Positions 20,191 to 30,928 of a stretch of DNA of 49,030 nt are shown here, in pieces. The stretch is from Nitrospiraceae bacterium (GTDB lineage Bacteria; Nitrospirota; Thermodesulfovibrionia; Thermodesulfovibrionales; UBA1546). The stretch lies in the NCBI GenBank assembly GCA_003599795.1, contig QZJQ01000011.1:1-49030 (forward strand), read 5' to 3'. The notes under the pieces were generated by a model, which made no database searches, was not told the DNA's origin, and worked only from the letters and a program-made list of their open reading frames with translations. Position numbers and translations under genes: made by a program. Numbering within the stretch: position 1 is the stretch's first letter; every line of letters starts with the position of its first letter.

Positions 20191-22509
20191 TTAATCAAAG
20201 TCCGGATTAGAAATGCTCTTTCTCTCTGTTCCGGCAGGAGGTGAAACAGTGGAAAACTGTGTAGGCTGCATGCCGTCTTTAAAGTATTCTTTTAACGAAG
20301 ACGCTGTTTCTTCTCTTGACAGGAGGCCTGTTAACGGGTCTATGAGATACATTACAATTCCTTCCGGCACAGAGAAATCAGAAGATTCTGAAACATTTGA
20401 CGCAGCCTTCATGAAGTTAAGCCATATCGGCGATGCCGCCCTTGCCCCTGTTTCCTGAGAACCCAAAGGCCTCACATCGTCAAACCCCACCCATACAGAA
20501 GCAGTAATCCCTGTTGTATATCCGACAAACCATGCATCCCTGTATTCATTTGTCGTGCCTGTTTTCCCTGCAACGGGCTTGCCTAATGCCTTTATCCTCC
20601 ATCCCGTTCCCTGAGTTACAACATCCTGCATCATTGACGTTATGAGAAAGGCTGTCTGGTGGCTTATCGCCTGCATTCCTTCAGGTTCATTGCTCTCAAG
20701 TATCTTGCCTTTTGCATCAGTGATATATTTTATTGCCGTCGGGTTCATCCTTATCCCGTTGTTGGCAAATACGCTGTAGCCCGCGCATAGTTCAAGCGGG
20801 GTAACGCTCAGCGTGCCGAGGGCAATGCTTAAGTTATGCGGTATATCGCCTTCAAGCCCGATGCCTCTTGAGAATTTGATGACTTTATCAACGCCCATCG
20901 CGTCCACAAGCTTCACTGTTACCACATTTCTTGAATATGTAAGCGCCTCACGCAGCCTCGTCGGGCCGTAATGCTTGTGGTCATAGTTTTCAGGCGTCCA
21001 TTCGCCTTTTGGCCCGCCTTTATATGTGACAGGCTCGTCATTTATCATGGATGCAGGCGTAAACCCGTTATCCATTGCAGCGGCATATATTATTGGCTTG
21101 AATGCAGAGCCGGGCTGGCGTCTTGCATATATTGCGCGGTTGAATTCGCTCTTGGTGTAATCGTAGCCTCCGATAATGGTTCTTATAAATCCTGTCCTCT
21201 GCTCAATTGCTACCACTGCGCCTTCCACTTCGGGTTCCTGTTCCAGGGCAAGAAGGGCCTCCTTGCCTTTGACGCCTTTAATCTTTACCTTAATAATGTC
21301 GCCGGGCTTGAGTATCTTTGTCAGATTGAAGCCTTTGATGGCTGAAGCCTTTTTTGTTTTTGAGTCTAAAAGAGCGCTGGCCCACTGGGCGTCTGCTATT
21401 GAAAGCCTGCCGATAATTCCCCTTGTCTTAATAACAGCTTCGGTTTCGCTCACCTTAAGGACAAGCCCTGATGTTATGTCATCGCCTCCTCCGATAGCCG
21501 TGCTGTGCACATCTTTACTTTCCATTTCTTTTTTAACGTCTATATCCTTCTTATGCTCAACGGGGCCGCGCCATCCTCTTCTTTTATCAAGCTCCCTTAG
21601 CCCCTCCTGAAGAGCTTTCTGGGCGGCAGCCTGCATTGTCCTGTCAAGCGTGGTATAAACCTTCAGTCCGCCTTTATAGACTGCCTCTTCCCCGTACTTC
21701 TCCTCAAGGTATTTCCTGATATATTCAATGAAATAATTATTTGACTCCATGCCCCTTCTCAGCGTTGAGAGATGAAGAGGCTGCTTTGCCGCTTTTTCCC
21801 TTTCAGGCTTCTTAATGTATCCTTCTTCCTCCATGCGGAAAAGAACTGTCTCCTGCCGTTCTTTTGATTTTGTGAGGTTGTTATAAGGAGAATATGTGGA
21901 GGGCGCCTTTATAAGGGCGGCTATCATTGCCGCCTCGGGCAGAGTCAGTTCTCCCACTGATTTTCCGAAATATACGCGGGACGCCATCTCAACGCCGTAT
22001 GCGCCGTGGCCAAAGTATATCTTGTTCAGATAAAGCTCAAGTATCTCCTTTTTATCAAGATTCTTTTCCATCTTTATGGCGAGAGACACCTCTCTGATTT
22101 TTCTTTTAAATGTTTTCTCAGGGGTGAGGAATACAACCTTTGCAAGCTGCTGGGTTATCGTGCTGCCGCCTTCCTTAAGCCCGGCATGAAGAATATCTTT
22201 TAATACCGCCCTGCCGATTGCAATGTAATCTATGCCTTTATGATTCCAGAACCTTGAATCTTCAACGGCTATCACTGCGTCTATAAGGTGTTTCGGCATC
22301 CTGCTGAGAGGCACAAAAATGCCTTTTTCAACTTTGAGTTCTCCTATGAGCGTGTCGTCATCAGCGTATATTTTGGCGCCTGATGTTGGCTTATACTGTT
22401 TGAGCTCTGCGATAGAGGGAATTCCTTTTGCAAACGCAAAATACCCGCCGGCAGATACGCCGGTTATTACTGAAATGATGAGAAGAAAAATAACAACGCG
22501 TGCTTTCAT
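20191..22509 (-). CDS. mrcA: penicillin-binding protein 1A
   Basis: Glycosyltransferase 'AVEDSRFWNHKGID', 'GGSTITQQLAK'; transpeptidase 'RQPGSAFKPIIYAAA', 'AGKTGTTNEYRDAWF'. Confidence 0.94.
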   Translation of the reverse strand: MKARVVIFLLIISVITGVSAGGYFAFAKGIPSIAELKQYKPTSGAKIYADDDTLIGELKVEKGIFVPLSRMPKHLIDAVIAVEDSRFWNHKGIDYIAIGRAVLKDILHAGLKEGGSTITQQLAKVVFLTPEKTFKRKIREVSLAIKMEKNLDKKEILELYLNKIYFGHGAYGVEMASRVYFGKSVGELTLPEAAMIAALIKAPSTYSPYNNLTKSKERQETVLFRMEEEGYIKKPEREKAAKQPLHLSTLRRGMESNNYFIEYIRKYLEEKYGEEAVYKGGLKVYTTLDRTMQAAAQKALQEGLRELDKRRGWRGPVEHKKDIDVKKEMESKDVHSTAIGGGDDITSGLVLKVSETEAVIKTRGIIGRLSIADAQWASALLDSKTKKASAIKGFNLTKILKPGDIIKVKIKGVKGKEALLALEQEPEVEGAVVAIEQRTGFIRTIIGGYDYTKSEFNRAIYARRQPGSAFKPIIYAAAMDNGFTPASMINDEPVTYKGGPKGEWTPENYDHKHYGPTRLREALTYSRNVVTVKLVDAMGVDKVIKFSRGIGLEGDIPHNLSIALGTLSVTPLELCAGYSVFANNGIRMNPTAIKYITDAKGKILESNEPEGMQAISHQTAFLITSMMQDVVTQGTGWRIKALGKPVAGKTGTTNEYRDAWFVGYTTGITASVWVGFDDVRPLGSQETGARAASPIWLNFMKAASNVSESSDFSVPEGIVMYLIDPLTGLLSREETASSLKEYFKDGMQPTQFSTVSPPAGTERKSISNPDFD

Positions 22510-22545
22510 GATTAGATTGATTATAACCCTGATTTAAAAGCCCTG

Positions 22546-23274
22546 TCAAAAACCGGAAGGCTGGGCAATCCCTATAGCCTCTTTCAAGTCAACAGCACCG
22601 GAATAAATAGCTTTGCCTGTTATCACGCCCCAGAGATTATTAATCTCCTTCAAAGCTATTATGTCTTTGATGGAAGACACGCCGCCGGATGCAATTACCG
22701 GTATGCCGGCGTTTTCAACCATTTCTCTCATGGCAGGGATATTCGGGCCCGTAAGCATGCCGTCCCTTGATATGTCCGTGTATATTATGCCTGCGGCCCC
22801 GGACTTTTCCATTTCGCGCGCAAGGCCTTTTGCGTCAGCGCCCGTAACTTCAACCCAGCCTTTCACTGCAACCTTTCCGTTCTTGGCGTCAATGCCCGCA
22901 AGAATCCGGCCCGGATATTTATTGCAGGCGTCTTTCAGAAGGGAAGGTTTTTCTATCACCGCTGTTCCGAGGATTATTCTGTTAATGCCGAGGGTGACAA
23001 GTTCGTCTATTTTTTTTATATCCCTTATGCCTCCGCCGACTTCTACATCAATAGATACGGATTCCCGTATTTTTATTATTGCGTCAAGATTTTTCTGGCT
23101 GCCTGTGAATGCGCCGTCAAGGTCCACAACATGAAGGAGTTTGGCCCCGCATTCCTCCCATCTCCTTGCCGTTGATGCAGGGTCGTCTGAATATATTGTC
23201 ACTGCATCTTCCCTTCCCTGAAGGAGCCTGACGCATTGCCCGTTCTTTAAATCTATTGCAGGAATAACAAACAT
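22546..23274 (-). CDS. hisA: phosphoribosylformimino-5-aminoimidazole carboxamide ribotide isomerase
   Basis: 'MFVIPAIDLKNGQCVRLLQG', 'HVVDLDGAF', 'YTDISRDGMLTGPN', 'VIASGGVSS'. Confidence 0.96.
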   Translation of the reverse strand: MFVIPAIDLKNGQCVRLLQGREDAVTIYSDDPASTARRWEECGAKLLHVVDLDGAFTGSQKNLDAIIKIRESVSIDVEVGGGIRDIKKIDELVTLGINRIILGTAVIEKPSLLKDACNKYPGRILAGIDAKNGKVAVKGWVEVTGADAKGLAREMEKSGAAGIIYTDISRDGMLTGPNIPAMREMVENAGIPVIASGGVSSIKDIIALKEINNLWGVITGKAIYSGAVDLKEAIGIAQPSGF

Positions 23275-23290
23275 AGATTAATATAACATA

Positions 23291-24055
23291 ATGAAAAGGG
23301 GTCAAGGGTTCAAGGGTTCAAGGGGACAAATCCCTCTTTTTATTTTAATTATTCTAATAGGCATTTTAATCAACCTGCAAAATGCTGAATCATTCAACAT
23401 CCCCGAAAAATTTGAATATGAACTCACATGGACCGGCATCAAGGCAGGCACGGCCACTCTTGAGATAACAAGAACAGGCAATGACATAAAGATTGTCTCT
23501 ACGGCGCAGTCAGCGAATTGGGTCTCTGTTTTTTATACTGTTGACGACAGGGTAGAAACTCTCCTCACAAAAAAATCCTCGCTGATGTTTGTCGGAGAGC
23601 CTGTCAATTACAGGCTCAGGATAAAAGAAGGCAGGCACAGAAGGGATAAAGAGGTAATTTTCAACTCCGGCAATAAAGTCACATACATAGACCATATCAA
23701 TAACGAGAAACAAAATTTTGACGTGCCTTCCCTTATATTTGACCCGCTGTCCAGCTTTTATTATCTCAGGACACTGAAGCTTGTTGTCGGAGAGCCGGTT
23801 TACGTGGCCGTCTTTGACAGCAAAAAAGTCTGGAATGTTGAAGTGCAGGTTCTTAAGAAAGAAAAGGTAACGCTTCCGACCGGAACGGTGGATACAATCC
23901 TGATTAAGCCGTTAATGAAATCAGAAGGAATATTTTATAAGAAAGGCGACATCTATATCTGGCTGACAGACGATGAGAAGCGTATTCCTGTAAAGCTCCA
24001 GACAAAAGTTGCCATCGGCTCCATCAATGCCCTGTTGACAGGAGGAAGATATTGA
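23291..24055 (+). CDS. DUF3108 domain-containing protein
   Basis: 'EKFEYELTWTGIKAGTATLEI' typical DUF3108 start; N-terminus contains a period-8 repeat. Confidence 0.8.
   Translation: MKRGQGFKGSRGQIPLFILIILIGILINLQNAESFNIPEKFEYELTWTGIKAGTATLEITRTGNDIKIVSTAQSANWVSVFYTVDDRVETLLTKKSSLMFVGEPVNYRLRIKEGRHRRDKEVIFNSGNKVTYIDHINNEKQNFDVPSLIFDPLSSFYYLRTLKLVVGEPVYVAVFDSKKVWNVEVQVLKKEKVTLPTGTVDTILIKPLMKSEGIFYKKGDIYIWLTDDEKRIPVKLQTKVAIGSINALLTGGRY
23298..23329 (+). repeat. period-8 repeat, GGGTTCAA unit
   Basis: GGGGTCAA-GGGTTCAA-GGGTTCAA-GGGGACAA. Confidence 0.85.
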
Positions 24056-24789
24056 TACCTGCCTCAATTGCAATCGTAACAAAAAATGAAGAGGCAAACA
24101 TTGAGGCGGCGCTTGACAGCGTAAGGGATGCCGCTGAAATTGTTGTCATTGATTCGTTCAGCTCGGACAGGACTGTTGAAATCTGCAAAAAGTATACGGA
24201 TAAAGTAATTCAGAAAGAGTGGGAAGGATATGCAAGGCAAAAACAGGCCGCAGTGGACCTTGCCGCAGGCCCGTGGGTTTTTATACTTGACGCCGATGAG
24301 AGATTTACACCTGAATTGAAGGCAGAGATTATAAATGCAATAGAAGAAAACAGGCATGACGGTTTTAATGTGCCAAGGAAAAACTTTTTTATGAACAGAT
24401 GGATCAGGCACGGAGGGTGGAGTCCGGATTATACATTAAGGCTGTTCAGGAAAAATGCAGGCCGCGTTGAGGACAGGGAAGTGCACGAGAAGATAGTTGT
24501 CAGCGGGAGCGTATCATATCTTAAAAATCCCCTTATGCATTATACGTATAATTCTGTTTCTGATTATTTAAAGCGGGCCGACACATATTCCACGCTTGCT
24601 GCAAAGGAACTTAAAAAAACCGGAGCCGCTCCTAGCGCGCCGGACTTTCTTCTGCGTCCGATAGCTACATTCATAAAGATGTTTTTTCTCAGGTTAGGAT
24701 TTCTTGACGGCAAATACGGCCTGGTGTTAGCAGTGCTTTACAGCTATTATACTTTTTTGAAATATGCGAAGGCGTGGGAAATGAGATAG
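24052..24789 (+). CDS. family 2 glycosyltransferase (LPS core type)
   Basis: 'IVTKNEEANIEAALDSVRDAAEIVVIDSFSSDRTVEI', 'WVFILDADERFTPEL'. Confidence 0.9.
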   Translation: MIPASIAIVTKNEEANIEAALDSVRDAAEIVVIDSFSSDRTVEICKKYTDKVIQKEWEGYARQKQAAVDLAAGPWVFILDADERFTPELKAEIINAIEENRHDGFNVPRKNFFMNRWIRHGGWSPDYTLRLFRKNAGRVEDREVHEKIVVSGSVSYLKNPLMHYTYNSVSDYLKRADTYSTLAAKELKKTGAAPSAPDFLLRPIATFIKMFFLRLGFLDGKYGLVLAVLYSYYTFLKYAKAWEMR

Positions 24790-24791
24790 AG

Positions 24792-25214
24792 TTACGCAGT
24801 CCTGCCGCCTGCGACAAGAGTCAGTTCAGGAGAATTCACCTTATACGGCAGCCTCTCTCCCGAATGAGAAATAATGCCGCGCTTCATCTCAACAACAGAC
24901 GGGTTTTTGCATCCGAACTTTTCAATGAGGAACTGGGCTGCAACTTCGGGCTTAATAATATCGCCGCAGGTAAAAATATCCACAGCCGCGTAACCGTATT
25001 CCGGCCATGTGTGAATGGAAAGATGAGATTCAGCTATAACTACCATGCCGCTTATTCCAAATGGGCTGAATTCGTGGAAGGATACATCAATTATGGTTGC
25101 CTTGGCTCTTTTTGCCGCTGAGACCATTGCATTTCTTACCTTGTCGAGGCTTTTGAGAATTTCAGGATTACAATCCTTAAGCTCCACTAATAAATGTTTA
25201 CCTAAAGCATGCAA
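24792..25214 (-). CDS. speD: S-adenosylmethionine decarboxylase proenzyme
   Basis: Self-cleavage motif 'ESHLSIHTWPEYGYAAVDIFTCGD'. Confidence 0.95.
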   Translation of the reverse strand: MHALGKHLLVELKDCNPEILKSLDKVRNAMVSAAKRAKATIIDVSFHEFSPFGISGMVVIAESHLSIHTWPEYGYAAVDIFTCGDIIKPEVAAQFLIEKFGCKNPSVVEMKRGIISHSGERLPYKVNSPELTLVAGGRTA

Positions 25215-25320
25215 CCCTCTACCTCCATATCAGATTTTAATCTAAAGAGCTTCATTGCTCTCTTAAGTTAAATAAATTACAGCAACGTGAAATTTTTGTC
25301 AAGAATTTTTTGACCCTTGA

Positions 25321-26700
<1,380 letters not shown>

Positions 26701-26757
26701 TTTTAGGCAGGCTTTTGATGTGATGTGATAAAATAACCAAAAAGGATGGGAGTAAAA

Positions 26758-26982
26758 ATGCCGAAGACAATAGAAGCGATTTATGAAGATGGAGTGCTTC
26801 GTCCCCTTAATCCAATAAAAGGACTGAAGAAGCATCAAAGGATTGCTATAACTTTTGAAAAACCTTCCAAGAAAAAACATCCGCTTGAAGGGCTTTGCGG
26901 GATACTGCCTGACAGCGACGCCAAAGAGATGCTGAAGATTGTTAAAGAAGAATTTGAAAAGGTCGATATTAATGCATGGTAG
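26758..26982 (+). CDS. VapB-like antitoxin (DUF104/AF2212-like)
   Basis: 'MPKTIEAIYEDGVLRPLNPIKGLKKHQRIAITFE'; overlaps downstream PIN ORF. Confidence 0.82.
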   Translation: MPKTIEAIYEDGVLRPLNPIKGLKKHQRIAITFEKPSKKKHPLEGLCGILPDSDAKEMLKIVKEEFEKVDINAW

Positions 26983-27361
26983 AATCGCTCTTGATTCTGA
27001 TATTGCAATAAAATTCCTGAATGGCGATAAGACAATAGAATCTTTTCTTTCAAGCTATACTGAGTTCTATCTTCCGGTAATTGTAGTCGGAGAACTTATT
27101 TTTGGTGCATTGAACTCAAGGCATGTTGAGGAGAACCTTGCAAGACATAAGAAACTGATCCAGAGAGCAAATATTCTTGAGATAACGGAAGCCACAGCGA
27201 ATATATATGCAAAGAGCAGATTAGCCCTTAAAAAGAAGGGCACGCCTATTCCTGAAAATGACCTCTGGATCGCAGCCATCTGCATTGAGCATAAGATGCC
27301 TTTTATTAGCAATGATGCACATTTCAAGGGCATAGATAACCTGATGCTATTGTCAATTTAG
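26972..27361 (+). CDS. vapC: VapC-type PIN-domain toxin
   Basis: 'IALDSDIAIKFLNGD', 'VVGELIFGA', 'PENDLWIAAICIEH', 'FISNDAHF'. Confidence 0.88.
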   Translation: MHGRIALDSDIAIKFLNGDKTIESFLSSYTEFYLPVIVVGELIFGALNSRHVEENLARHKKLIQRANILEITEATANIYAKSRLALKKKGTPIPENDLWIAAICIEHKMPFISNDAHFKGIDNLMLLSI

Positions 27362-27367
27362 TCTATG

Positions 27368-27436
27368 CAAAAAGACGGAAGCGTTGTGATTCCTGAGGCG
27401 TTGAGGAAGTATATGGGAACAGATATCATAAAATAA
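27368..27436 (+). pseudogene. relic of a serS 3' end
   Basis: CAAAAAGACGGAAGCGTTGTGATT...ATAAAATAA encodes [22 protein letters not shown]; serS ends [22 protein letters not shown]; hand alignment 54/69 nt identical. Confidence 0.88.
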
Positions 27437-27782
27437 AGTCTGCTTTCTGATTTCTCTCGTCCTGCTCGCCAGACTTCAAGTTAGGCGGCAGATGCCTTGC
27501 AGCAAGGAAAAACCCAAAAGATATAACAATGGTAATGCAGGCTGTTGTAAATGCAAGTGTCTTTCCCTGCCATAGCCCTGCAAACCAATTAATAAGCTCA
27601 TTTGCAACCACATTCCACTTTCCGCCATAGAGTTCTAAATCATGCTTAAATCTCTTGGAGCCTTCAAATTCACTTATGAGAGAACTGCTTGAATCACTCT
27701 CAGATGTCAGATAAATCAAAACTGCGCTGCCCAGACCAACAAGCAGAACAATTGCGGCAATGAGGTAAAGGCACTGCTTCAC
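27426..27782 (-). CDS. hypothetical membrane protein
   Basis: Two TM-like segments; coupled to the DUF3568-like lipoprotein gene. Confidence 0.55.
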   Translation of the reverse strand: MKQCLYLIAAIVLLVGLGSAVLIYLTSESDSSSSLISEFEGSKRFKHDLELYGGKWNVVANELINWFAGLWQGKTLAFTTACITIVISFGFFLAARHLPPNLKSGEQDERNQKADFIL

Positions 27783-28180
27783 TTTCCCCCTTCCAGAATC
27801 TTTTCAACCTGCTCTATTATCTCTGTGGCTGTTGCACTGTCTTTCCAAACAACATTTTTCTTCGCATCAACGCTTATCTTCGTTGTCTTGCCAGTAATTC
27901 TTTCAATCTCTATATAAATCTTCAATCTATCGGTTGTTGCTGAAATCTCCACGCCGTTTTCTATTTTTTTCTTTCCTGCCTCTTTTATCCCCATCCTTTT
28001 CAAAGCTGCATGTACTGCGTCTCCTACCTGTTCAAATGGGAAAGTCACAGTTTTATATGCGACATTTGTAACCGTATATGCAACACCGCCGCTTGCGCCT
28101 GTTAACAGGATGCTTGCGCAGCCTGAAGATAGAAGCGCAATGCACATAAGCAGACAAAATGTAGTTGTCTTAGCCCGCAT
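27779..28180 (-). CDS. DUF3568-like lipoprotein
   Basis: Lipobox 'LLSSGCASILLTGASGGVAYTVTNVAYKT'. Confidence 0.75.
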   Translation of the reverse strand: MRAKTTTFCLLMCIALLSSGCASILLTGASGGVAYTVTNVAYKTVTFPFEQVGDAVHAALKRMGIKEAGKKKIENGVEISATTDRLKIYIEIERITGKTTKISVDAKKNVVWKDSATATEIIEQVEKILEGGK

Positions 28181-28254
28181 GGCATTTATTATCTCACATT
28201 AACCGAGAATTTCAAGTGATAATTTTAAATGGGAGCGAAGTATACGGAAAATTT

Positions 28255-28330
28255 TGGAGGCGGCGAGCGGATTTGAACCGCTGCATAAAGGTTTTGCAGA
28301 CCTCCCCCTTAGCCACTTGGGTACGCCGCC
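28255..28330 (-). tRNA. tRNA-Cys (GCA)
   Basis: GGCGGCGTACCCAAGTGGCTAAGGGGGAGGTCTGCAAAACCTTTATGCAGCGGTTCAAATCCGCTCGCCGCCTCCA. Confidence 0.95.
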
Positions 28331-28332
28331 AA

Positions 28333-28432
28333 TAAAAATAGTTAAGAGTTAAAAGTGATAAGTGAAAAGTTAAAACCCACTTCTCTTTTTCCTTTAATTC
28401 ATAACTCTACACTTTTAACTTCTAACTACAAA
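28333..28432. repeat. period-7 AT-rich repeat tract (AGTTAAA / AACTTTT arms) between tRNA genes
   Basis: AGTTAAA-AGTGATA-AGTGAAA-AGTTAAA then ACTTTTAACTTCTAACT arm. Confidence 0.75.
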
Positions 28433-28456
28433 TTTTGTTTCACAAAATTTGCATTA

Positions 28457-28531
<75 letters not shown>

Positions 28532-28540
28532 ATAAAAAGA

Positions 28541-28645
28541 GAAGTTTAAAATTATAAGTTTAAAGTTAAAAATTGGAAACGAAAAATTAAAGATTTAAAG
28601 AACTCTTAACTTTTAACTTCTAACTTTCAACTCTTAACTTAGGTT
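28541..28645. repeat. period-7 repeat tract, second copy
   Basis: AACTCTT-AACTTTT-AACTTCT-AACTTTC-AACTCTT-AACTTA preceded by an inverted AGTTTAAA-type arm. Confidence 0.8.
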
Positions 28646-28698
28646 TGCTTAATGAGTTATACTATCAAGAATAATGAAAAAAGGGTTTGTTTGTCAAT

Positions 28699-30180
28699 AT
28701 GCTGTATCCTGACCTTAAAGAGTTTAAGTCTCTATGCGGAAAGGGAAATCTTATCCCTGTCTATAGGGAAATCCTTGCTGATTTTGACACTCCTGTCTCT
28801 GCATTTTTGAAGATCGGCAAAAGCCCTTCCTTCCTGCTTGAGAGTGTTGTCGGAGGAGAGAAATGGGCCAGATATTCCTTCCTCGGAACAAATCCGTCAA
28901 AGGTTATAAAAGGCAGGGGAAAGAAGATAGAGATAAAAGAAAAAGGCAAGAAAACGGTTGTGTTTGAAGCGGACGACCCTGTGGATGTGCTTAAAAAAGA
29001 GATAGCTCTTTACAAGCCTGTTGATGTCCACGGGCTTCCGAGATTTTCAGGCGGCTTGGTCGGATATATGGGATATGACATGGTCAGATTTTTTGAGCGT
29101 GTTCCTGACAGCAAAAAACCCGGCATGGACCTGCCTGATATGTTCTTTATGCTTGCTGACACAATGCTCATATTTGACAGCCTTAAGCAGAAGATAAAAA
29201 TTGTCTCTAACGTGCATGTAGGCGGAAAAAGCCCTGCTAAGGCGTATAAAGAGGCAGTGGAGAAGATAGATGCAATAACAAAAAAGTTGAAGAGTTCAAG
29301 GGTTCGAGGGGTCAAGGGGTCAAGGGGCAAAAATATAAAACAGAAATTCACTTCAAGCTTTAAGACTAAAGAGGCTTTTGAGGAGGCTGTGCTTAAGTCA
29401 AAAGAATATATTGCGGGAGGCGATATATTTCAGATTGTGCTCTCGCAGAGATTTGAGAGAAAATCAGGTGTTGACCCGTTTGATGTTTACCGCGCGCTGC
29501 GTGTGATTAATCCCTCTCCTTACATGTATTACATTGACACGGGAGACACAGAGATTGCCGGTTCATCTCCTGAGATACTTGTCAGGGTTGAGGATAAGAA
29601 AATTGTCCTGAGGCCCATTGCCGGAACAAGGAGAAGGGGTGAAACAGAGGCAGAGGATAGGGCTCTGGAAGAGGAGCTTAAAAAAGACCCGAAGGAAATG
29701 GCAGAGCATATAATGCTCGTGGACCTCGGAAGAAATGATGTAGGCAGGGTTGCCGAAAAAGGCTCTGTTAGTGTGACAGAATTAATGAGTGTTGAAAGAT
29801 ACAGCCATGTGATGCACATGGTGTCTAATGTTGAGGGAAATCTTGAGAAAGGCCTTGATGCATTTGATGTTCTTCGGGCGTGTTTTCCGGCAGGCACTGT
29901 TACAGGCGCTCCGAAGGTCCGGGCCATGGAGATTATAGATGAACTTGAGCCTATAAAGAGAGGGCCTTATGCCGGCTCTGTGGGATATTTCAGCTATTCG
30001 GGGAATATGGATACATGCATTACGATAAGAACGCTTATAATAAAAGACGGGAAGGTTTATGTTCAGGCTGGCGCGGGGATTGTTGCGGATTCAGTGCCTG
30101 AGAGGGAATACACTGAGACTGTTAATAAGGCAATGGGGATGATGAAGGCAGTGGAGATGGCTGAGAAGGGGCTGGGTTAA
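28699..30180 (+). CDS. trpE: anthranilate synthase component I
   Basis: 'FSGGLVGYMGYDMVRFFE', 'GGDIFQIVLSQRFE', 'GTRRRGETEAEDRALEEEL', 'FPAGTVTGAPKVRAMEIIDELEP'. Confidence 0.95.
   Translation: MLYPDLKEFKSLCGKGNLIPVYREILADFDTPVSAFLKIGKSPSFLLESVVGGEKWARYSFLGTNPSKVIKGRGKKIEIKEKGKKTVVFEADDPVDVLKKEIALYKPVDVHGLPRFSGGLVGYMGYDMVRFFERVPDSKKPGMDLPDMFFMLADTMLIFDSLKQKIKIVSNVHVGGKSPAKAYKEAVEKIDAITKKLKSSRVRGVKGSRGKNIKQKFTSSFKTKEAFEEAVLKSKEYIAGGDIFQIVLSQRFERKSGVDPFDVYRALRVINPSPYMYYIDTGDTEIAGSSPEILVRVEDKKIVLRPIAGTRRRGETEAEDRALEEELKKDPKEMAEHIMLVDLGRNDVGRVAEKGSVSVTELMSVERYSHVMHMVSNVEGNLEKGLDAFDVLRACFPAGTVTGAPKVRAMEIIDELEPIKRGPYAGSVGYFSYSGNMDTCITIRTLIIKDGKVYVQAGAGIVADSVPEREYTETVNKAMGMMKAVEMAEKGLG
29293..29330 (+). 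repeat. period-8 repeat inside trpE
   Basis: GTTCAAGG-GTTCGAGG-GGTCAAGG-GGTCAAGG-GGCAA. Confidence 0.85.
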
Positions 30181-30192
30181 GGTATGCATATT

Positions 30193-30328
30193 AAAGCAGG
30201 ATATAATATCTTCGCTCATTCTCGCCCTGACAAGTCGGGACTCCGAGGTATTTTGCCTCATAGTTATTCAGCAATTTACTGTAGGAATATCGGCAAAATA
30301 AAACCGCTAAAATATCATATCCTGCTTT
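30193..30328 (+). repeat. structured interspersed element, copy 1 (between trpE and trpG)
   Basis: 12-bp inverted ends AAAGCAGGATAT/ATATCCTGCTTT; shares blocks TTCGCTCATTCTCG, CTCCGAGG, GAATATCGGCAAAA, AAACCGCT with 35848-35972. Confidence 0.85.
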
Positions 30329-30344
30329 CCCTAAGAGGAATTCT

Positions 30345-30914
30345 ATGCTTTTGATGATTGATAATTATGATTCCTTTACCTATAACCTCGTCCAGCATCT
30401 TGGAGAGCTTGGAGAGCATATAAAGGTTTTCAGGAATGACAAGGTTACGATAAAGGAGATTGAAGAATTAAAGCCGAAAAGCATTGTCATTTCTCCGGGG
30501 CCGTGCACTCCTAAAGAGGCAGGAGTTTCTGTTGATGTAATAAAATACTTTGCAGGCAGGATTCCTATTCTCGGAGTGTGTTTAGGGCATCAGGCAATCG
30601 GCGCTGCATTCGGCGGAGACATAATAAGGGCGTCGAGGCTCATGCATGGGAAAACGTCCATGATACATCACGACGGAAAAACCATATTTGAAGGGCTTCC
30701 GAATCCGTTTGAGGCAACGCGGTATCACTCGCTGATAATAAAGAAGGAAACTATGCCTTCCTGCCTTGAGATTACCGCGTGGACTGACCAGGATGAGGTG
30801 ATGGGAGTAAGGCATAAGGAATTTATTGTTGAAGGCGTGCAGTTTCATCCTGAGTCAATACTGACAAACGCCGGAAAAGACCTGCTGAGAAATTTTCTTA
30901 AACTGCACTATTAA
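30345..30914 (+). CDS. trpG: anthranilate/aminodeoxychorismate synthase glutamine amidotransferase
   Basis: '[22 protein letters not shown]', '[12 protein letters not shown]', '[12 protein letters not shown]', 'GVQFHPESI'. Confidence 0.95.
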   Translation: MLLMIDNYDSFTYNLVQHLGELGEHIKVFRNDKVTIKEIEELKPKSIVISPGPCTPKEAGVSVDVIKYFAGRIPILGVCLGHQAIGAAFGGDIIRASRLMHGKTSMIHHDGKTIFEGLPNPFEATRYHSLIIKKETMPSCLEITAWTDQDEVMGVRHKEFIVEGVQFHPESILTNAGKDLLRNFLKLHY

Positions 30915-30928
30915 TTTTCGGAGGAGAG

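Noticed and set aside
22613-23134. 173-aa plus-strand ORF opposite hisA
   Set aside because: Shadow ORF; hisA on the minus strand has clear family motifs.
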